Of a DNA stretch of 64,000 bases, positions 1 through 8,857 are shown one piece after another (the stretch's first letter is position 1; each line of letters begins with the position of its first letter). Below the pieces are notes generated by a model that did not search any database, was not told the DNA's origin, and worked only from the letters and a program-made list of their open reading frames with translations. Origin of the DNA: Nitrospira sp. CR1.1 (GTDB lineage: Bacteria > Nitrospirota > Nitrospiria > Nitrospirales > Nitrospiraceae); the NCBI GenBank assembly GCA_014055465.1, contig WIAF01000005.1:62001-126000 (forward strand), read 5' to 3'. A program made the translations under genes and the position numbers.

Positions 1-146
1 AATGACGCAGGATGGCGATGCGCGATGAGATTACTCATGATGTGTTCCCCCGGAGGCAATACAAGGCATAGACGCGCCCCCGTCAGACGTATCGGCAGAT
101 GGCTTCAAAACATAAAGTCCGGTCAACCGCATTGTCTCTCCGCAGG
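1..146. other. Intergenic leader region, no gene seen
   Basis: No convincing coding sequence is visible between the window edge and the promoter of the HD-GYP gene. A short inverted repeat pairs bases 119-124 with 151-156, or alternatively 120-126 with 164-170. Because the second arm overlaps the candidate sigma-28 promoter, these repeats would lie mostly upstream of the transcript. Any upstream gene lies outside the window. Confidence 0.5.
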
Positions 147-174
147 TAAAGACCGGCCTCACATTGACCGATAG
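147..174 (+). promoter_or_regulatory. Candidate sigma-28 (FliA) promoter of the HD-GYP / hybrid kinase operon
   Basis: The -35 element TAAAGACC is at 147-154 and the -10 element ACCGATAG at 167-174, separated by 12 bases. The enterobacterial FliA consensus is TAAAGTTT, 11 bases, GCCGATAA. Three other candidates in this window use the same 12-base gap, which strengthens the call. Predicted transcription start is near 181, about 70 bases before the start codon. Read by eye, not tested. Confidence 0.55.
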
Positions 175-180
175 GTATGG

Positions 181-222
181 GACAGGAACCACACCCTGTC
201 AGCCTGTGAATCAGCACAGGCT
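181..222 (+). promoter_or_regulatory. Two tandem stem-loops at the predicted 5' end of the mRNA
   Basis: GACAGG (181-186) pairs with CCTGTC (195-200). Immediately after, AGCCTGTG (201-208) pairs with CACAGGCT (215-222) around a six-base loop. They fill the leader between the predicted start near 181 and the ribosome site. They could protect the 5' end or bind a regulator. They match no riboswitch family I recognise. Confidence 0.4.
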
Positions 223-249
223 TTCTTGAGGATTAGGCAGAACTCTGAC

Positions 250-1500
250 ATGGCTTCGACAAAACGTATCCCCATTGATCAGCTCACCGTCGGTATGTTT
301 ATCGCGGGTTTGGATCAACCCTGGTACAAGACGCCGTTTCTGCTCCATAAATGGCTGGTATCCAATCCCGATGACATCGTTCAACTCAAACGGCACGGCA
401 TTCAGGTCGTCACCATAGATACAGATCGAGGGGTGGATGTAGGGGCAGCCCCCATCGCCGTCACGGAAGCGCCTCCTTCGTTGCCGGAACCTTCCCCCGC
501 GCCAAGTGACATGGTCGAGGCTGCCACGAACGGCCACGCGTCGCATGCCGGGGCGGCAGCGGCGGTCTATCGAGAGGCCATGGCAGCGATCGAACGGGTC
601 TTCACCGACATTGAAGCGGGTCAGCCGCCCAAGCTCGAGGCACTCAAACCCGTGGTGAGCAAACTGCTGAAGCAGATCATCGAGCAACCCGAAGCGATGA
701 TGATCCAGTTTTGTCTGGATAAAATGCGCCGCTTCGACGGCACTCTCGCCAATCATGGCATGGATGTCTGCGTCCTGACGCTCATTCTCGCTGTGGAAAA
801 CGGGTGCACGGAATCGGAGATGGAAGCGCTCGGGGTGGGCGCGCTTCTCCACGATATCGGATTTGTCCGTCTCCCGCGGAACATTTATCGGAAAACCTCG
901 GCCCTAACCGAGCAGGAACAGGTGCTGATGCGGCAACATCCGCAGCTGGCGGCCACTGTGTTGTCGCAAGCCGACCGAGTGCCGGAGACGGTGACCAGGA
1001 TCATTGCAGAACATCACGAATTTCAGGACGGGACTGGCTTTCCCAAACTGGTGAAGGCCGGCGGGATTTCTCCGCTGACCCAACTGATGGCGCTGGCGGA
1101 CGCCTATGACGATCTGGTGACGACCAGATATGGCCGCCCGCCCCTGCTGCCCCATGACGCGATTCGGCAGCTCTTCGTGTTGGGGGCCAAAGGGCGGTAC
1201 GACAAAACGTTAGTTGAGGTCGCGATCAAGGTGTTGGGCGTCTATCCCCTGGGAAGTCTCATCAAGCTCAATACCAGCGAGTGTGCGGTCGTCATCGGCC
1301 TCAATCATGAAGACCGGCTGCGTCCGCGAATCCGGATCATCAGACGGCCAGATGGGGAGATCCAGAATCCTCCTATCGACACCGACCTTCAAAACCAGCC
1401 CGACGACCAACCGGTGCGCTCGATTCTCCGCGCCATGGATCCCCGGCAGGAACAGATCGATCTCCCGCAATTTCTTGATGTCGCAATAGGTGGTGCGTAA
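250..1500 (+). CDS. HD-GYP domain protein (c-di-GMP phosphodiesterase-like)
   Basis: A 416-residue protein with an N-terminal DUF3391-like segment (about 1-60), a Pro/Ala-rich linker and an HD-GYP domain (about 160-345). Visible motifs, numbered from the ATG at 250, are HD at 201-202, HHE at 255-257, and DGTGFP at 260-265 with Phe in the GYP position. The Lys that normally follows HDIG is Phe (HDIGF), so activity may be altered. HD-GYP proteins hydrolyse c-di-GMP, often lowering it to favour motility. An in-frame TTG at 226 exists, but the ATG at 250 gives normal spacing to AGGCAG. The hybrid kinase gene starts 2 bases after the stop, so they are probably cotranscribed, and the candidate sigma-28 promoter ties both to the flagellar regulon. 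Confidence 0.85.
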   Translation: MASTKRIPIDQLTVGMFIAGLDQPWYKTPFLLHKWLVSNPDDIVQLKRHGIQVVTIDTDRGVDVGAAPIAVTEAPPSLPEPSPAPSDMVEAATNGHASHAGAAAAVYREAMAAIERVFTDIEAGQPPKLEALKPVVSKLLKQIIEQPEAMMIQFCLDKMRRFDGTLANHGMDVCVLTLILAVENGCTESEMEALGVGALLHDIGFVRLPRNIYRKTSALTEQEQVLMRQHPQLAATVLSQADRVPETVTRIIAEHHEFQDGTGFPKLVKAGGISPLTQLMALADAYDDLVTTRYGRPPLLPHDAIRQLFVLGAKGRYDKTLVEVAIKVLGVYPLGSLIKLNTSECAVVIGLNHEDRLRPRIRIIRRPDGEIQNPPIDTDLQNQPDDQPVRSILRAMDPRQEQIDLPQFLDVAIGGA

Positions 1501-1502
1501 AC

Positions 1503-4343
1503 ATGAACCGTCCGTCACAGTCGGGTTCCCCTCAATCTCAACCACCCACCGGCTTCACGCTGGCGCCGGAAACGATGGTTCTCCTATGGGATGCCGTGCC
1601 GCTCGGCATTTGCCTGTTGGCTTCGGATCACACCATCGTGTTCGTCAACCGGATGGCTGCCCGCCTGCTCGGCCGGTCGCCGGCCGACTGTGCCGGTAAA
1701 TTGTTTTCAGATCTTGCCGGCCAGCCGCTCGAGCTGAGCAATTCCTTGCACTCTACGGGGGTGTTGAAATTCCAGGCAGGGCTCGGCGGGACATCCGATG
1801 AGGCCACGGATCGCGATGCGGATGAGACGCCGGCTGTCACGGTGATCGAGTGGGAACAATTGCGTCTGTCAGGAATTCCATCCGTCTCCACGCTGTTGAC
1901 ACTCCGGGACATCTCACGGGAATGCGAGTTGGAACAGGATCGTGACCGGCTGGCCACCGTGGCGGATGAAAGCCCCTACCCGATCGTGGAAATCGATCGA
2001 AACGGCAATATCCTGTATGCGAACCCCACGATGGTGGAGGTCCTGTGCCGATTCGGGTATGACCCCAATGGCAAACCGGATATCCTTCCCGAGAATCTGC
2101 CTGCGCTTGTCGCCACGTGCCTCCTAGAAGGACGGACGCTGAGTTCACAGGAGGTCGTCAGAGGCGAGGCTTGTTACAGCTGGACACTGTGCCCCGTTCC
2201 CAGTAATCACCTCGTGCGAGCCTACGGGATCGACCTCGGTGAAGTGCATGCGACCCACCGCGCGCTGAACGCCACCGCCGATCATCTTCGAGAGAGCAAC
2301 CGTCAATTGGATCAGGCGCTGCAGCAGGCCCAGGCGGCCGCGCGCGCCAAATCGTCGTTTCTGGCCATGATCACGCATGAGTTGCGCACGCCCATGAACG
2401 GTGTGATCGGCATGGCCAGCCTGTTGCTGGATACCGCTCTGACAGAAGAGCAACGCTCCTACACGCAAACGATTCAGCAATGCGGCGAGGCCCAACTCTC
2501 CCTGATTAATGACGTGCTGGAATGCAGCAAAATCGAAGCTGGCAAACTTGAACTTGAGACGCTCGATTTCCAGCTCCGCACGACGGTGGAAGACGTGTTG
2601 TCACAGTTTGCGGAGCGGGCGCAGCGCAAAGGCCTCGAAATTACCGGCCTGGTTCACGCCGCCGTGCCCAACGCGTTGCGCGGCGATCCCGGGCGGCTGC
2701 GGCAAGTTTTGACAAACTTCGTGGGAAACGCGGTTAAATTCACCGAACAGGGAGAGGTGACGCTGCAGGCGTTCCTGGAGAGTGACACCACGGCCGGGGT
2801 GATGATCAAGTTTGAAGTGACGGACTCCGGCATCGGCATCAGCGAAGAAGTGCAGGGACGGCTATTTCAGGCGTTTACCCAGGCCGACAGTTCCACGACA
2901 CGCAAGTACGGCGGGACGGGGCTCGGGCTGGCCATTTCGAAACAACTGGTCGAGCTGATGGGCGGCGAGGTCGGCCTTCGTAGCCGACCCGGAGAAGGTA
3001 CCACCTTCTGGTGCACGGCTCTATTCCAGAAACAAGCCGTGTGCACGCCTGCCATCGTCCCTTCGGCTGAGCTGAGCGGTCGCCGTATCCTCATCGTCGA
3101 CGACAATGAGTCGAATCGCACCATTCTCCATCATCTAGTCTCCGGATGGGGTATGCGGGACGGTCAGGCATGTAATGCCGCGGAAGCGATGGATATGCTG
3201 GAGCAGGCGGCGGCGAAGGGGGAACCCTATGATGCGGCCGTGCTGGATATGCTGATGCCCGGCAAAGATGGACTTCAATTGGCGCAGGACATCCGGGCTC
3301 ACCAAAATGGGGCCGGGGTTCGATTGGTGGTGCTGACGTCGCTGATTCAGCCCGGCCATGCGGAGCGGGCGCGTCGCGCCGGATTCACGGCCTACCTGAC
3401 GAAACCGGTTCGCCATGATCAGCTGCAAGGGTGTCTGCGTGTGGTGTTTGGATTGCAACACCAGGTGCCGGCCGCAGCAATCGGGACAAGCAAGGGGCGC
3501 CCCATCTCGCCGACCCTCATCACACGGCACACGCTGGCCGAACAATCCTCCCGCCCCCGTATTCTGGTTGCCGAAGACAATGTGGTCAATCAGAAGCTGG
3601 CCGTCCGCATGCTGGACCGCCTCGGATATCAGCCGGATGTGGTGTCGAATGGCCAGGAAGCCGTGACGGCTTTCGAACGGGAATCCTATGCGGCGATCGT
3701 CATGGATTGCCAGATGCCGACGATGGACGGCTACGAGGCCACGAGGCTCATCCGCGAACAGGAGGAGAAACCGGATGCGTCTCGGACTCGCGCACACATT
3801 CCGATCATCGCCCTGACGGCGAATGCGTTGCCCGGTGACCGGGAGCGATGCAAGGCCGCCGGTATGGACGACTATCTCACGAAGCCGGTGAAGACGGATG
3901 ATCTCGGCCTCATTCTGCAACGATGGGTTCCGGTGAAGGCTGCGGCCGACGTTGCGCCCCCTCCCCCTCCCCGCGACATGAGTATGACGGACGCGCGGGT
4001 GTTCGACGCGAGCGCCATGCTGGCCAACATCGGCGGAGATGCCGAACTGTTCGATCAATTGATCCGTCTGTTCCTTGACCGCCATCGCGCCATGATGAAG
4101 GAGATCGAGTCTGCCATCGGGCAGGCTGATGCCGCAGCACTTGAACGGGCCGCACATAGCCTCAAAGGCACGGCCGGTAATCTCTGTGCACCTGATGTGG
4201 TGTTGCTGGCAAGCCAGCTTGAGGCTTCCGGACGACTCGGAACGCTGACGGAAGCGCCCAGCTTGCTGGTCCGGTTGGACCGCACCGTGAACGAATTGGT
4301 GGCCGTCTTATCTCGCCAGATCCCTCCTTCCCTCCCGCAGTGA
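1503..4343 (+). CDS. Hybrid sensor histidine kinase (PAS-PAS-HisKA-HATPase-REC-REC-HPt)
   Basis: A 946-residue BarA-like multistep phosphorelay kinase. Two PAS-like regions (about 20-70 and 150-240) precede a short coiled coil and the dimerisation domain with phosphoacceptor His292 (MITHELRTP). The ATPase domain has N-box NAVKFT and glycine boxes DSGIGIS and GTGLGLAIS. Receiver 1 (from about 527) has Asp582, receiver 2 (from about 680) has Asp735, and a C-terminal HPt domain has His885 ([10 protein letters not shown]). No membrane segment is evident, so it is probably cytoplasmic. Two receivers plus HPt allow phosphotransfer to a separate regulator. The output partner is unknown; candidates in the window are the NtrC-type regulators and the receiver on FliH. 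Confidence 0.9.
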   Translation: MNRPSQSGSPQSQPPTGFTLAPETMVLLWDAVPLGICLLASDHTIVFVNRMAARLLGRSPADCAGKLFSDLAGQPLELSNSLHSTGVLKFQAGLGGTSDEATDRDADETPAVTVIEWEQLRLSGIPSVSTLLTLRDISRECELEQDRDRLATVADESPYPIVEIDRNGNILYANPTMVEVLCRFGYDPNGKPDILPENLPALVATCLLEGRTLSSQEVVRGEACYSWTLCPVPSNHLVRAYGIDLGEVHATHRALNATADHLRESNRQLDQALQQAQAAARAKSSFLAMITHELRTPMNGVIGMASLLLDTALTEEQRSYTQTIQQCGEAQLSLINDVLECSKIEAGKLELETLDFQLRTTVEDVLSQFAERAQRKGLEITGLVHAAVPNALRGDPGRLRQVLTNFVGNAVKFTEQGEVTLQAFLESDTTAGVMIKFEVTDSGIGISEEVQGRLFQAFTQADSSTTRKYGGTGLGLAISKQLVELMGGEVGLRSRPGEGTTFWCTALFQKQAVCTPAIVPSAELSGRRILIVDDNESNRTILHHLVSGWGMRDGQACNAAEAMDMLEQAAAKGEPYDAAVLDMLMPGKDGLQLAQDIRAHQNGAGVRLVVLTSLIQPGHAERARRAGFTAYLTKPVRHDQLQGCLRVVFGLQHQVPAAAIGTSKGRPISPTLITRHTLAEQSSRPRILVAEDNVVNQKLAVRMLDRLGYQPDVVSNGQEAVTAFERESYAAIVMDCQMPTMDGYEATRLIREQEEKPDASRTRAHIPIIALTANALPGDRERCKAAGMDDYLTKPVKTDDLGLILQRWVPVKAAADVAPPPPPRDMSMTDARVFDASAMLANIGGDAELFDQLIRLFLDRHRAMMKEIESAIGQADAAALERAAHSLKGTAGNLCAPDVVLLASQLEASGRLGTLTEAPSLLVRLDRTVNELVAVLSRQIPPSLPQ

Positions 4344-4449
4344 CGCCTCTGCCGACAGGACACGATACCCGGCAAGACGTGTGTGCCGTCAAGAATTCTA
4401 TGCGTTCTACAATGGAAGCAGGCCGTCGCAAGACCTGACAGGAAGTGGC
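4344..4449. other. Convergent intergenic gap, no gene seen
   Basis: The space lies between the ends of the hybrid kinase gene (+) and fliW (-). I see no strong stem with a T-run that would mark a factor-independent terminator on either strand. Confidence 0.4.
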
Positions 4450-4929
4450 TTAGCGGGCTGAGGCGTGCAGGGATGGGGAAGGCGACTGACCGGTCGACGC
4501 GGGAGCTGCGGCAAAGAGCGGATAGCGGGTCGGCAAATCCTCGGGCAACACCAATTGTTTGCACAGCCTGGTGCGGTGGTTCATGATCAGCGGGCCGCGC
4601 AGATTGGCCGTCACCGCGGTCGGATCATCGGAAGGAATCGTCAAAATTGTCACGACGGATAATTCGTCCTGATCCTGCTTCTGGATTTCGATGAGCGCGT
4701 CCGTGGTGATCGTGACCTGGTAATCAGGCTTAAACAGCGCCGGATCGAGAATGACAAAGGCGAGCTGAGGTTCCTCGACGCATTGCAACCACTTAAACGG
4801 CGCATCCGTGTCATGGTCGAGCACGACGTATCTGGTCCAGTCGGGAAATCCCAGAATGCCGGATGGAAACACCAACAGCGCGTCGTCGTTCACCTCGAAG
4901 GTCCCGAATCTGGTCGACTGACACTTCAT
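4450..4929 (-). CDS. fliW: Flagellar assembly factor FliW
   Basis: A 159-residue protein with the FliW fold signatures: an N-terminal TRFGTFEV strand, the FPSGILGFP motif, and LRGPLIMNHRTR near the C-terminus. FliW binds CsrA and flagellin in a three-way switch: secretion of flagellin frees FliW to sequester CsrA, which relieves CsrA repression of flagellin translation. It starts 9 bases after the csrA stop, the usual csrA-fliW pairing. The C-terminal 20 residues are Ser/Pro/Ala-rich and look disordered. Length is typical of the family. Confidence 0.95.
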   Translation of the reverse strand: MKCQSTRFGTFEVNDDALLVFPSGILGFPDWTRYVVLDHDTDAPFKWLQCVEEPQLAFVILDPALFKPDYQVTITTDALIEIQKQDQDELSVVTILTIPSDDPTAVTANLRGPLIMNHRTRLCKQLVLPEDLPTRYPLFAAAPASTGQSPSPSLHASAR

Positions 4930-4938
4930 GAATGGTTC

Positions 4939-5184
4939 TCAGCCCCCCCGGCGCCCTGTTTTATTGGACAGTTGACGAAAGGCTTCCAGAGGAATGACTC
5001 CAGGCCCCGCAGCAATCCGATTCTCGTCTTGAATCCGCGCATGCACTTCATCGCGATGGACCTGCACATTGGGCGGCGCTTCGATTCCCAGTCTGACTTG
5101 CCCGCCTTTGATGCCGAGCACCACAATGCGGACATCCGGACCGATGGTGACGCCCTCTCCCCGGCGTCGCGTTAAGACCAGCAT
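4939..5184 (-). CDS. csrA: Carbon storage / translational regulator CsrA
   Basis: An 81-residue RNA-binding protein beginning MLVLTRRRGE with the typical RLGIEAP strand and the conserved HRDEV. CsrA binds GGA motifs in mRNA leaders and, in fliW-bearing bacteria, represses flagellin translation. The protein has a C-terminal tail about 15-20 residues longer than the 61-residue E. coli form, as in many FliW-containing species where the extension helps contact FliW (known of the family; not testable here). It lies between flgL and fliW and has its own candidate sigma-28 promoter at 5224-5251. Confidence 0.97.
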   Translation of the reverse strand: MLVLTRRRGEGVTIGPDVRIVVLGIKGGQVRLGIEAPPNVQVHRDEVHARIQDENRIAAGPGVIPLEAFRQLSNKTGRRGG

Positions 5185-5223
5185 ACAAGCCTTCCTTGGC
5201 GTGTGAATACGGGTGCATTGGGT

Positions 5224-5251
5224 ATATCGGTTGCGGTGAGAAGAAACTTAA
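5224..5251 (-). promoter_or_regulatory. Candidate sigma-28 promoter of csrA-fliW
   Basis: On the minus strand the -35 element TTAAGTTT (5244-5251) and -10 element ACCGATAT (5224-5231) are separated by 12 bases. The start would be near 5217, leaving a leader of about 33 bases before csrA. It falls in the 74-base gap after flgL, so csrA-fliW can be transcribed both by read-through from flgM and independently. Confidence 0.55.
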
Positions 5252-5258
5252 GCGCTGG

Positions 5259-6149
5259 TTACCGCAGATAGTTGAGCAAGGAGGAGTCGAAAATTTTGCT
5301 GAATGTCTGGCTGGCAGCCTGCACCGCGACCTGTTGGAGGCTCAATTGGCTGATCGCCGTCGCAAGGTCGGCATCTTGATTGTCGGAGATGGCCTTGGAA
5401 ATGGTCAGGGTCGCCGTATCCAGCGCGTCGTGAGTGACTTGCAGGCGGTTGGCCAGCGCCCCGACTGTCCCCTGCGCGTCGCTGATCTGCGCCGTGGCCA
5501 AGTCAAGGTTGCCGATACCGGCTTGAATCCCCGGGCGATTGTTGCTTTCGAGCGCCGTGAGCAAGTCCCGGAGCGAATCGAACATGTTCGTGGTCGCACC
5601 GGTGAAAATGCTGCTTCCGGGAACAAGAATTTGCACGGTCTGATTTTCGCCGACGGCGATCGACTGCGTTTCCGTGTTGCCTTGATAGGTCACCGTATCG
5701 CCTGTTGTAATGACGTAGGGCGTCACGTTGGTTTTCGTCCCGCCGAAGACCGCCTGCCCCGCCACCTCCGTATTCCCCAGCTGGACCAATTGTCGTTGGA
5801 GTTGTCGGATCTCCTTGGCGATCGACTGGCGTCCTTCCGCGGAAGTCGTATCGCTGCTGGCTTGAATGGTCAACTCGCGTACGCGCGTAATGAGGTTCTG
5901 GACCTGCCCTAACGCCTGGTCGGCGGCGTTCACCCGGGAGGTTCCGAAATTGATATTACGAATCCATTGCGTCGTCTGGGAGAGCGCGGACTTGTCGAGG
6001 ACGATCTGGCCATATGAACTCGGGTCGTCTTCGGGAGTGGAGACTCGTTTTTGGCTGGAGATCTGCTCCTGCGAAGTCAACATTTGCAAGCGGGAACGTT
6101 GGAGATTGCCGAGCAGGGTGTTGTACATCTGTTGATCGGCGACTCTCAT
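5259..6149 (-). CDS. flgL: Flagellar hook-filament junction protein FlgL (HAP3)
   Basis: A 296-residue flagellin-like protein. The N-terminal helix (QMYNTLLGNLQRSRLQM) and C-terminal helix (FSKIFDSSLLNYLR) are the D0/D1 coiled-coil ends that pack in the axial structure. FlgL joins FlgK to the filament. A GGTKTNVTPY segment near residue 132 is typical of the variable middle. It starts about 30 bases after flgK and is the last gene of flgM-flgN-flgK-flgL. Length is normal for HAP3. Confidence 0.95.
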   Translation of the reverse strand: MRVADQQMYNTLLGNLQRSRLQMLTSQEQISSQKRVSTPEDDPSSYGQIVLDKSALSQTTQWIRNINFGTSRVNAADQALGQVQNLITRVRELTIQASSDTTSAEGRQSIAKEIRQLQRQLVQLGNTEVAGQAVFGGTKTNVTPYVITTGDTVTYQGNTETQSIAVGENQTVQILVPGSSIFTGATTNMFDSLRDLLTALESNNRPGIQAGIGNLDLATAQISDAQGTVGALANRLQVTHDALDTATLTISKAISDNQDADLATAISQLSLQQVAVQAASQTFSKIFDSSLLNYLR

Positions 6150-6180
6150 AATGCCTGCTCCCGGTGAGGTGACAAGACGG

Positions 6181-7575
6181 TTAACGCTTCAAAGACAAGA
6201 TCGTCTGCAGCATTTCGTCGCTGGTGGTGATCAGCTTTGACGCAGCCTGAAACGCGCGCTGATACTTCAGTAAATTGATGAGCTCTTCGTCCATCGAGAC
6301 CCCGGATACTTCCGCCCGATGCGCCAGCAATTGGTTGTGTAAAATTTCCTGTCCCTGCAGGTCGCGCGTCGCTCCCTGGAGGGTCGCTCCAAAACTTCCG
6401 GCCATTGCGCCGTAGTAGCTTTGAAAGGTCGTATTTCCCAGGCCCGCTATTGAAGCCGTTTGCAGGTTTGCCAAGGCGAGGGCATTGACGTTGTTGCCCG
6501 GCACACCGGCGGCTGTCGAGGAGGCGGCGATTTTTTGCCGATCGGTCAGCGCCACACTGATCGTGCCCGCGGTTGTTCCCGAGGCCGTAAAAAAATCCTG
6601 CGTGGTGGAGCCATCCAACCCATACCCCAGACGATGCTGAGTATTCACTTGCGATACGAGTTGCGACGTGAGGGTGTCGAGAGACGTTTGCAGGCCCGCG
6701 GCAGTCGTATCCCGCGCATCGATCAACCCCTTGAGACGGCCGCCGTTTATTGACGAGGTAATATCCGTATTGGGGCCGGTCCCGCCGTCATACCGCACGT
6801 CGAGCAATCCCCCGTTGGTCACGTCCGGAACACCTGTGAGTTTGAATGCCGTGTGATCCGTGACCAGGATCTGCCCGACCCCGACAAATACACTCACCTG
6901 CCCGTTTCCGTCCTCGATGGAGGAAATATCGATCAGGCCGGCAAGGTCGTTCAGGAAGCGCCCGCGTTGGTCCCGCAAATCGTTGGCCTGCTGCCCGCCG
7001 ACTTCGGTCAGTTTGATCTGGGCGTTCAGATCTGCGATCTTGCTCGCCAGCGCATTGATGTCGTTGATCCCGCTCCCGATTTGTCCATCAAGGGAGATCC
7101 GTTGCGCTGACAGCTGCGATGACGCCTGGTTCAACAGTTTCGCCACACCGTCGGCCTTGGTCAGGAGCACCGTGCGCGCGGTCAGGTCGGCCGGATTGGT
7201 CGCCACGTCCTGCCAGGCCTTGAAGAATTCGTTGAGTCCCGCCGCGACGCCTTGATCATTCGCATCGTTAAACAGAATCTGGATTTGGGAGAGCGCCTTC
7301 TGCGATGCGTCGAACTGCCCGATCCGCTCGTTGGATCCCAGCAGTTGTTGCTCCACGAAGCTGTCGACGGAGCGGCGGATCTCCGACACCTGGACGCCGG
7401 TCCCGATCTGGCCCGGGCGGCCGTTCTCCGGCAGGGTTTCGGTGAGCACCGCTTCCTGGCGAGAGTAGCCGGGGGTACTGACGTTGGCAATGTTCTGCCC
7501 GGTGACCGACATCGCGCGCTGGAAACTGGCCAGTGCGTTGGAGCCCACGCCGAAGAGTCCGTTCAGTCCTGACAT
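6181..7575 (-). CDS. flgK: Flagellar hook-associated protein FlgK (HAP1)
   Basis: A 464-residue hook-associated protein. The N-terminus carries the rod/hook signature NIANVSTPGYSRQ (about residues 29-41), and the C-terminus ends in a D0 helix with INLLKYQRAFQAASK followed by SDEMLQTIL. FlgK forms the first junction layer on the hook. It is somewhat shorter than the 547-residue Salmonella protein, mainly in the middle domains. It follows flgN, its likely export chaperone, by 11 bases. Confidence 0.95.
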   Translation of the reverse strand: MSGLNGLFGVGSNALASFQRAMSVTGQNIANVSTPGYSRQEAVLTETLPENGRPGQIGTGVQVSEIRRSVDSFVEQQLLGSNERIGQFDASQKALSQIQILFNDANDQGVAAGLNEFFKAWQDVATNPADLTARTVLLTKADGVAKLLNQASSQLSAQRISLDGQIGSGINDINALASKIADLNAQIKLTEVGGQQANDLRDQRGRFLNDLAGLIDISSIEDGNGQVSVFVGVGQILVTDHTAFKLTGVPDVTNGGLLDVRYDGGTGPNTDITSSINGGRLKGLIDARDTTAAGLQTSLDTLTSQLVSQVNTQHRLGYGLDGSTTQDFFTASGTTAGTISVALTDRQKIAASSTAAGVPGNNVNALALANLQTASIAGLGNTTFQSYYGAMAGSFGATLQGATRDLQGQEILHNQLLAHRAEVSGVSMDEELINLLKYQRAFQAASKLITTSDEMLQTILSLKR

Positions 7576-7586
7576 ACGACCACTCG

Positions 7587-8036
7587 TTATCCTTTGGCTC
7601 TCACCAGGCCTGCGCCGGCCGCGACCGCCGTGCCGGCTGACGAATAGAGTGCGGCTGACTCAGGGGACCGCTGCCAGCGCTTCAGCGCCCCGTGCAAGAA
7701 TTCAAGCGACTGCCCAATGAGTGCCGCGTTGAATCGATTCAATCGATCGGTTTCGCCGATGGCCGCGATCAACTGGGCTTCCAGCGTCGAACGGGCGCCG
7801 GCGGAACGTTGAGACTGTTCTCCCGCGGACCGATCGCGCCGCTGTTGTTCCAGGTCTCGAATCTCATCCAGCAGTTGAGTTTTTCGCTGAGTGACTGAGG
7901 TAAACTGGCCGAAAGATAAGGAGCGGATCGCGTCCTGTTCCTCCAGAAGCAAGGACTGGAACGCGAGCATTTTGTCGAGCATGCCACGCATGAGCATGTC
8001 TGATTCAGCGGGAGTGGATTGCGAAAGGGTCGACAC
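7587..8036 (-). CDS. flgN: FlgN-family flagellar export chaperone
   Basis: A 149-residue, mostly helical, coiled-coil-prone protein with the FlgN-type segment LLEEQDAIRSLSFGQF, then KTQLLDEIRDLEQQRR, and a terminal LNRFNAALIGQSLEFL helix. FlgN proteins escort FlgK and FlgL to the export gate. The start is GTG (8034-8036), supported by GAGGAGG nine bases upstream. Position between flgM and flgK matches the family, and sequence similarity alone would be weak. Confidence 0.85.
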   Translation of the reverse strand: MSTLSQSTPAESDMLMRGMLDKMLAFQSLLLEEQDAIRSLSFGQFTSVTQRKTQLLDEIRDLEQQRRDRSAGEQSQRSAGARSTLEAQLIAAIGETDRLNRFNAALIGQSLEFLHGALKRWQRSPESAALYSSAGTAVAAGAGLVRAKG

Positions 8037-8111
8037 CGTGCTTCCTCCTCGACAGTAACAGTCCGGCCTACGAGGACAGTGAGCGAAGGGTCGAGCCGGT
8101 GAGGCGACTCG

Positions 8112-8417
8112 TTACAGAACCGCGTCCGTCAACACGTTACGAATGATGGCATCCGCAACCTTTTTGCCGTCGACGTTATAGGTGCCCCCTTCGACTGACT
8201 GCTGGATCTGGCCGACTCTGGCGTCACGTTCGTGATCCGGCTGTTCCGCCGCCGCCCTCAGGCGTTGAAGTTCCTTGGCCCGCTCTGAAATCTGCACGCG
8301 ATCCTGCGACTGCGTGGCCTGAGATGCGGTTTTTTTATTGTGTGTCCGGTCAGTCTCCTGAACGCCTAAGAGAATTTTCGCGAGATCTGCGGCCCGGCCA
8401 TTATGTGAGATCTCCAT
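8112..8417 (-). CDS. flgM: Anti-sigma-28 factor FlgM
   Basis: A 101-residue protein with the FlgM C-terminal pattern: SQDRVQISERAKELQRL, then VGQIQQSVEGGTYNVDGKKVA and a final helix AIIRNVL. FlgM holds FliA inactive until the hook is finished and FlgM is secreted. It heads flgM-flgN-flgK-flgL and has a good sigma-28-like promoter at 8475-8502, so its synthesis is probably autoregulated through FliA. A run of eight A on the coding strand (opposite 8330-8337) encodes its two lysines near residue 28 and is a potential slippage point. Confidence 0.93.
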   Translation of the reverse strand: MEISHNGRAADLAKILLGVQETDRTHNKKTASQATQSQDRVQISERAKELQRLRAAAEQPDHERDARVGQIQQSVEGGTYNVDGKKVADAIIRNVLTDAVL

Positions 8418-8474
8418 GACTGCTTCTCCTCCCCTGTACAGGGTGTTCCGTAGGCTTTCCCCTAGTCGAGTACT

Positions 8475-8502
8475 CTATCGGCGGGGTCGGCGGGGAACTT
8501 TA
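8475..8502 (-). promoter_or_regulatory. Sigma-28 promoter of flgM-flgN-flgK-flgL
   Basis: The -35 TAAAGTTC (8495-8502) and -10 GCCGATAG (8475-8482) are each one base from the enterobacterial FliA consensus, with a 12-base gap instead of 11. The start would be near 8468, about 50 bases before flgM. This is the best-matching sigma-28 element in the window. Confidence 0.75.
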
Positions 8503-8517
8503 GGAGAGGCGGCCCGG

Positions 8518-8841
8518 TTATGTATTTTTTTCCACGTAGGCATCCACAAAGGCCGTGAGGCCGATTCCCCCCGCCTGTGTCGCCAATCTGGCAATCTCCT
8601 GATCGTAAAAGGAGTACCAGACCTGTTCGCCTTTTCTCTCCAGAAGGCCTTTTGGAACAGTTTCTCGCATTTTTCCAATAAGATACGAGATGAAATACGC
8701 TTCGAACTCCTGACCGGCTTTATGCATCGCGTCAGCGGACCTCTGTCCTGCCTGTCCCGGGACCCGATCGAGCCCTGCGGGCTGAGTAGCATTCATGTGT
8801 GCCAGATCAAGTTGACCGCTTAACAGATTTTTGATGTCCAT
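8518..8841 (-). CDS. flgJ: Rod-binding protein FlgJ (N-terminal domain only)
   Basis: A 107-residue protein with the rod-binding motif AGQEFEAYFISYLIGKMRETVP and a closing LATQAGGIGLTAF region. It corresponds to the rod-capping half of enterobacterial FlgJ and lacks the C-terminal muramidase domain, as in many phyla; a separate lytic enzyme must open the wall. The ATG at 8839-8841 is preferred. An in-frame upstream start at 8871 would overlap the end of flgI. Last gene of flgF-flgG-flgA-flgH-flgI-flgJ. Confidence 0.9.
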   Translation of the reverse strand: MDIKNLLSGQLDLAHMNATQPAGLDRVPGQAGQRSADAMHKAGQEFEAYFISYLIGKMRETVPKGLLERKGEQVWYSFYDQEIARLATQAGGIGLTAFVDAYVEKNT

Positions 8842-8857
8842 AGTAGGTGAGTCTTTC

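Noticed and set aside
119-170. Alternative pairings (119-124 with 151-156, 120-126 with 164-170) suggesting a riboswitch
   Set aside because: The second arm overlaps the candidate sigma-28 promoter, so the region would not be transcribed from it. No known riboswitch core motif was recognised.
3135-4157. Minus-strand open frame of 340 codons over the hybrid kinase
   Set aside because: Antisense to a clearly coding multidomain kinase with intact motifs.
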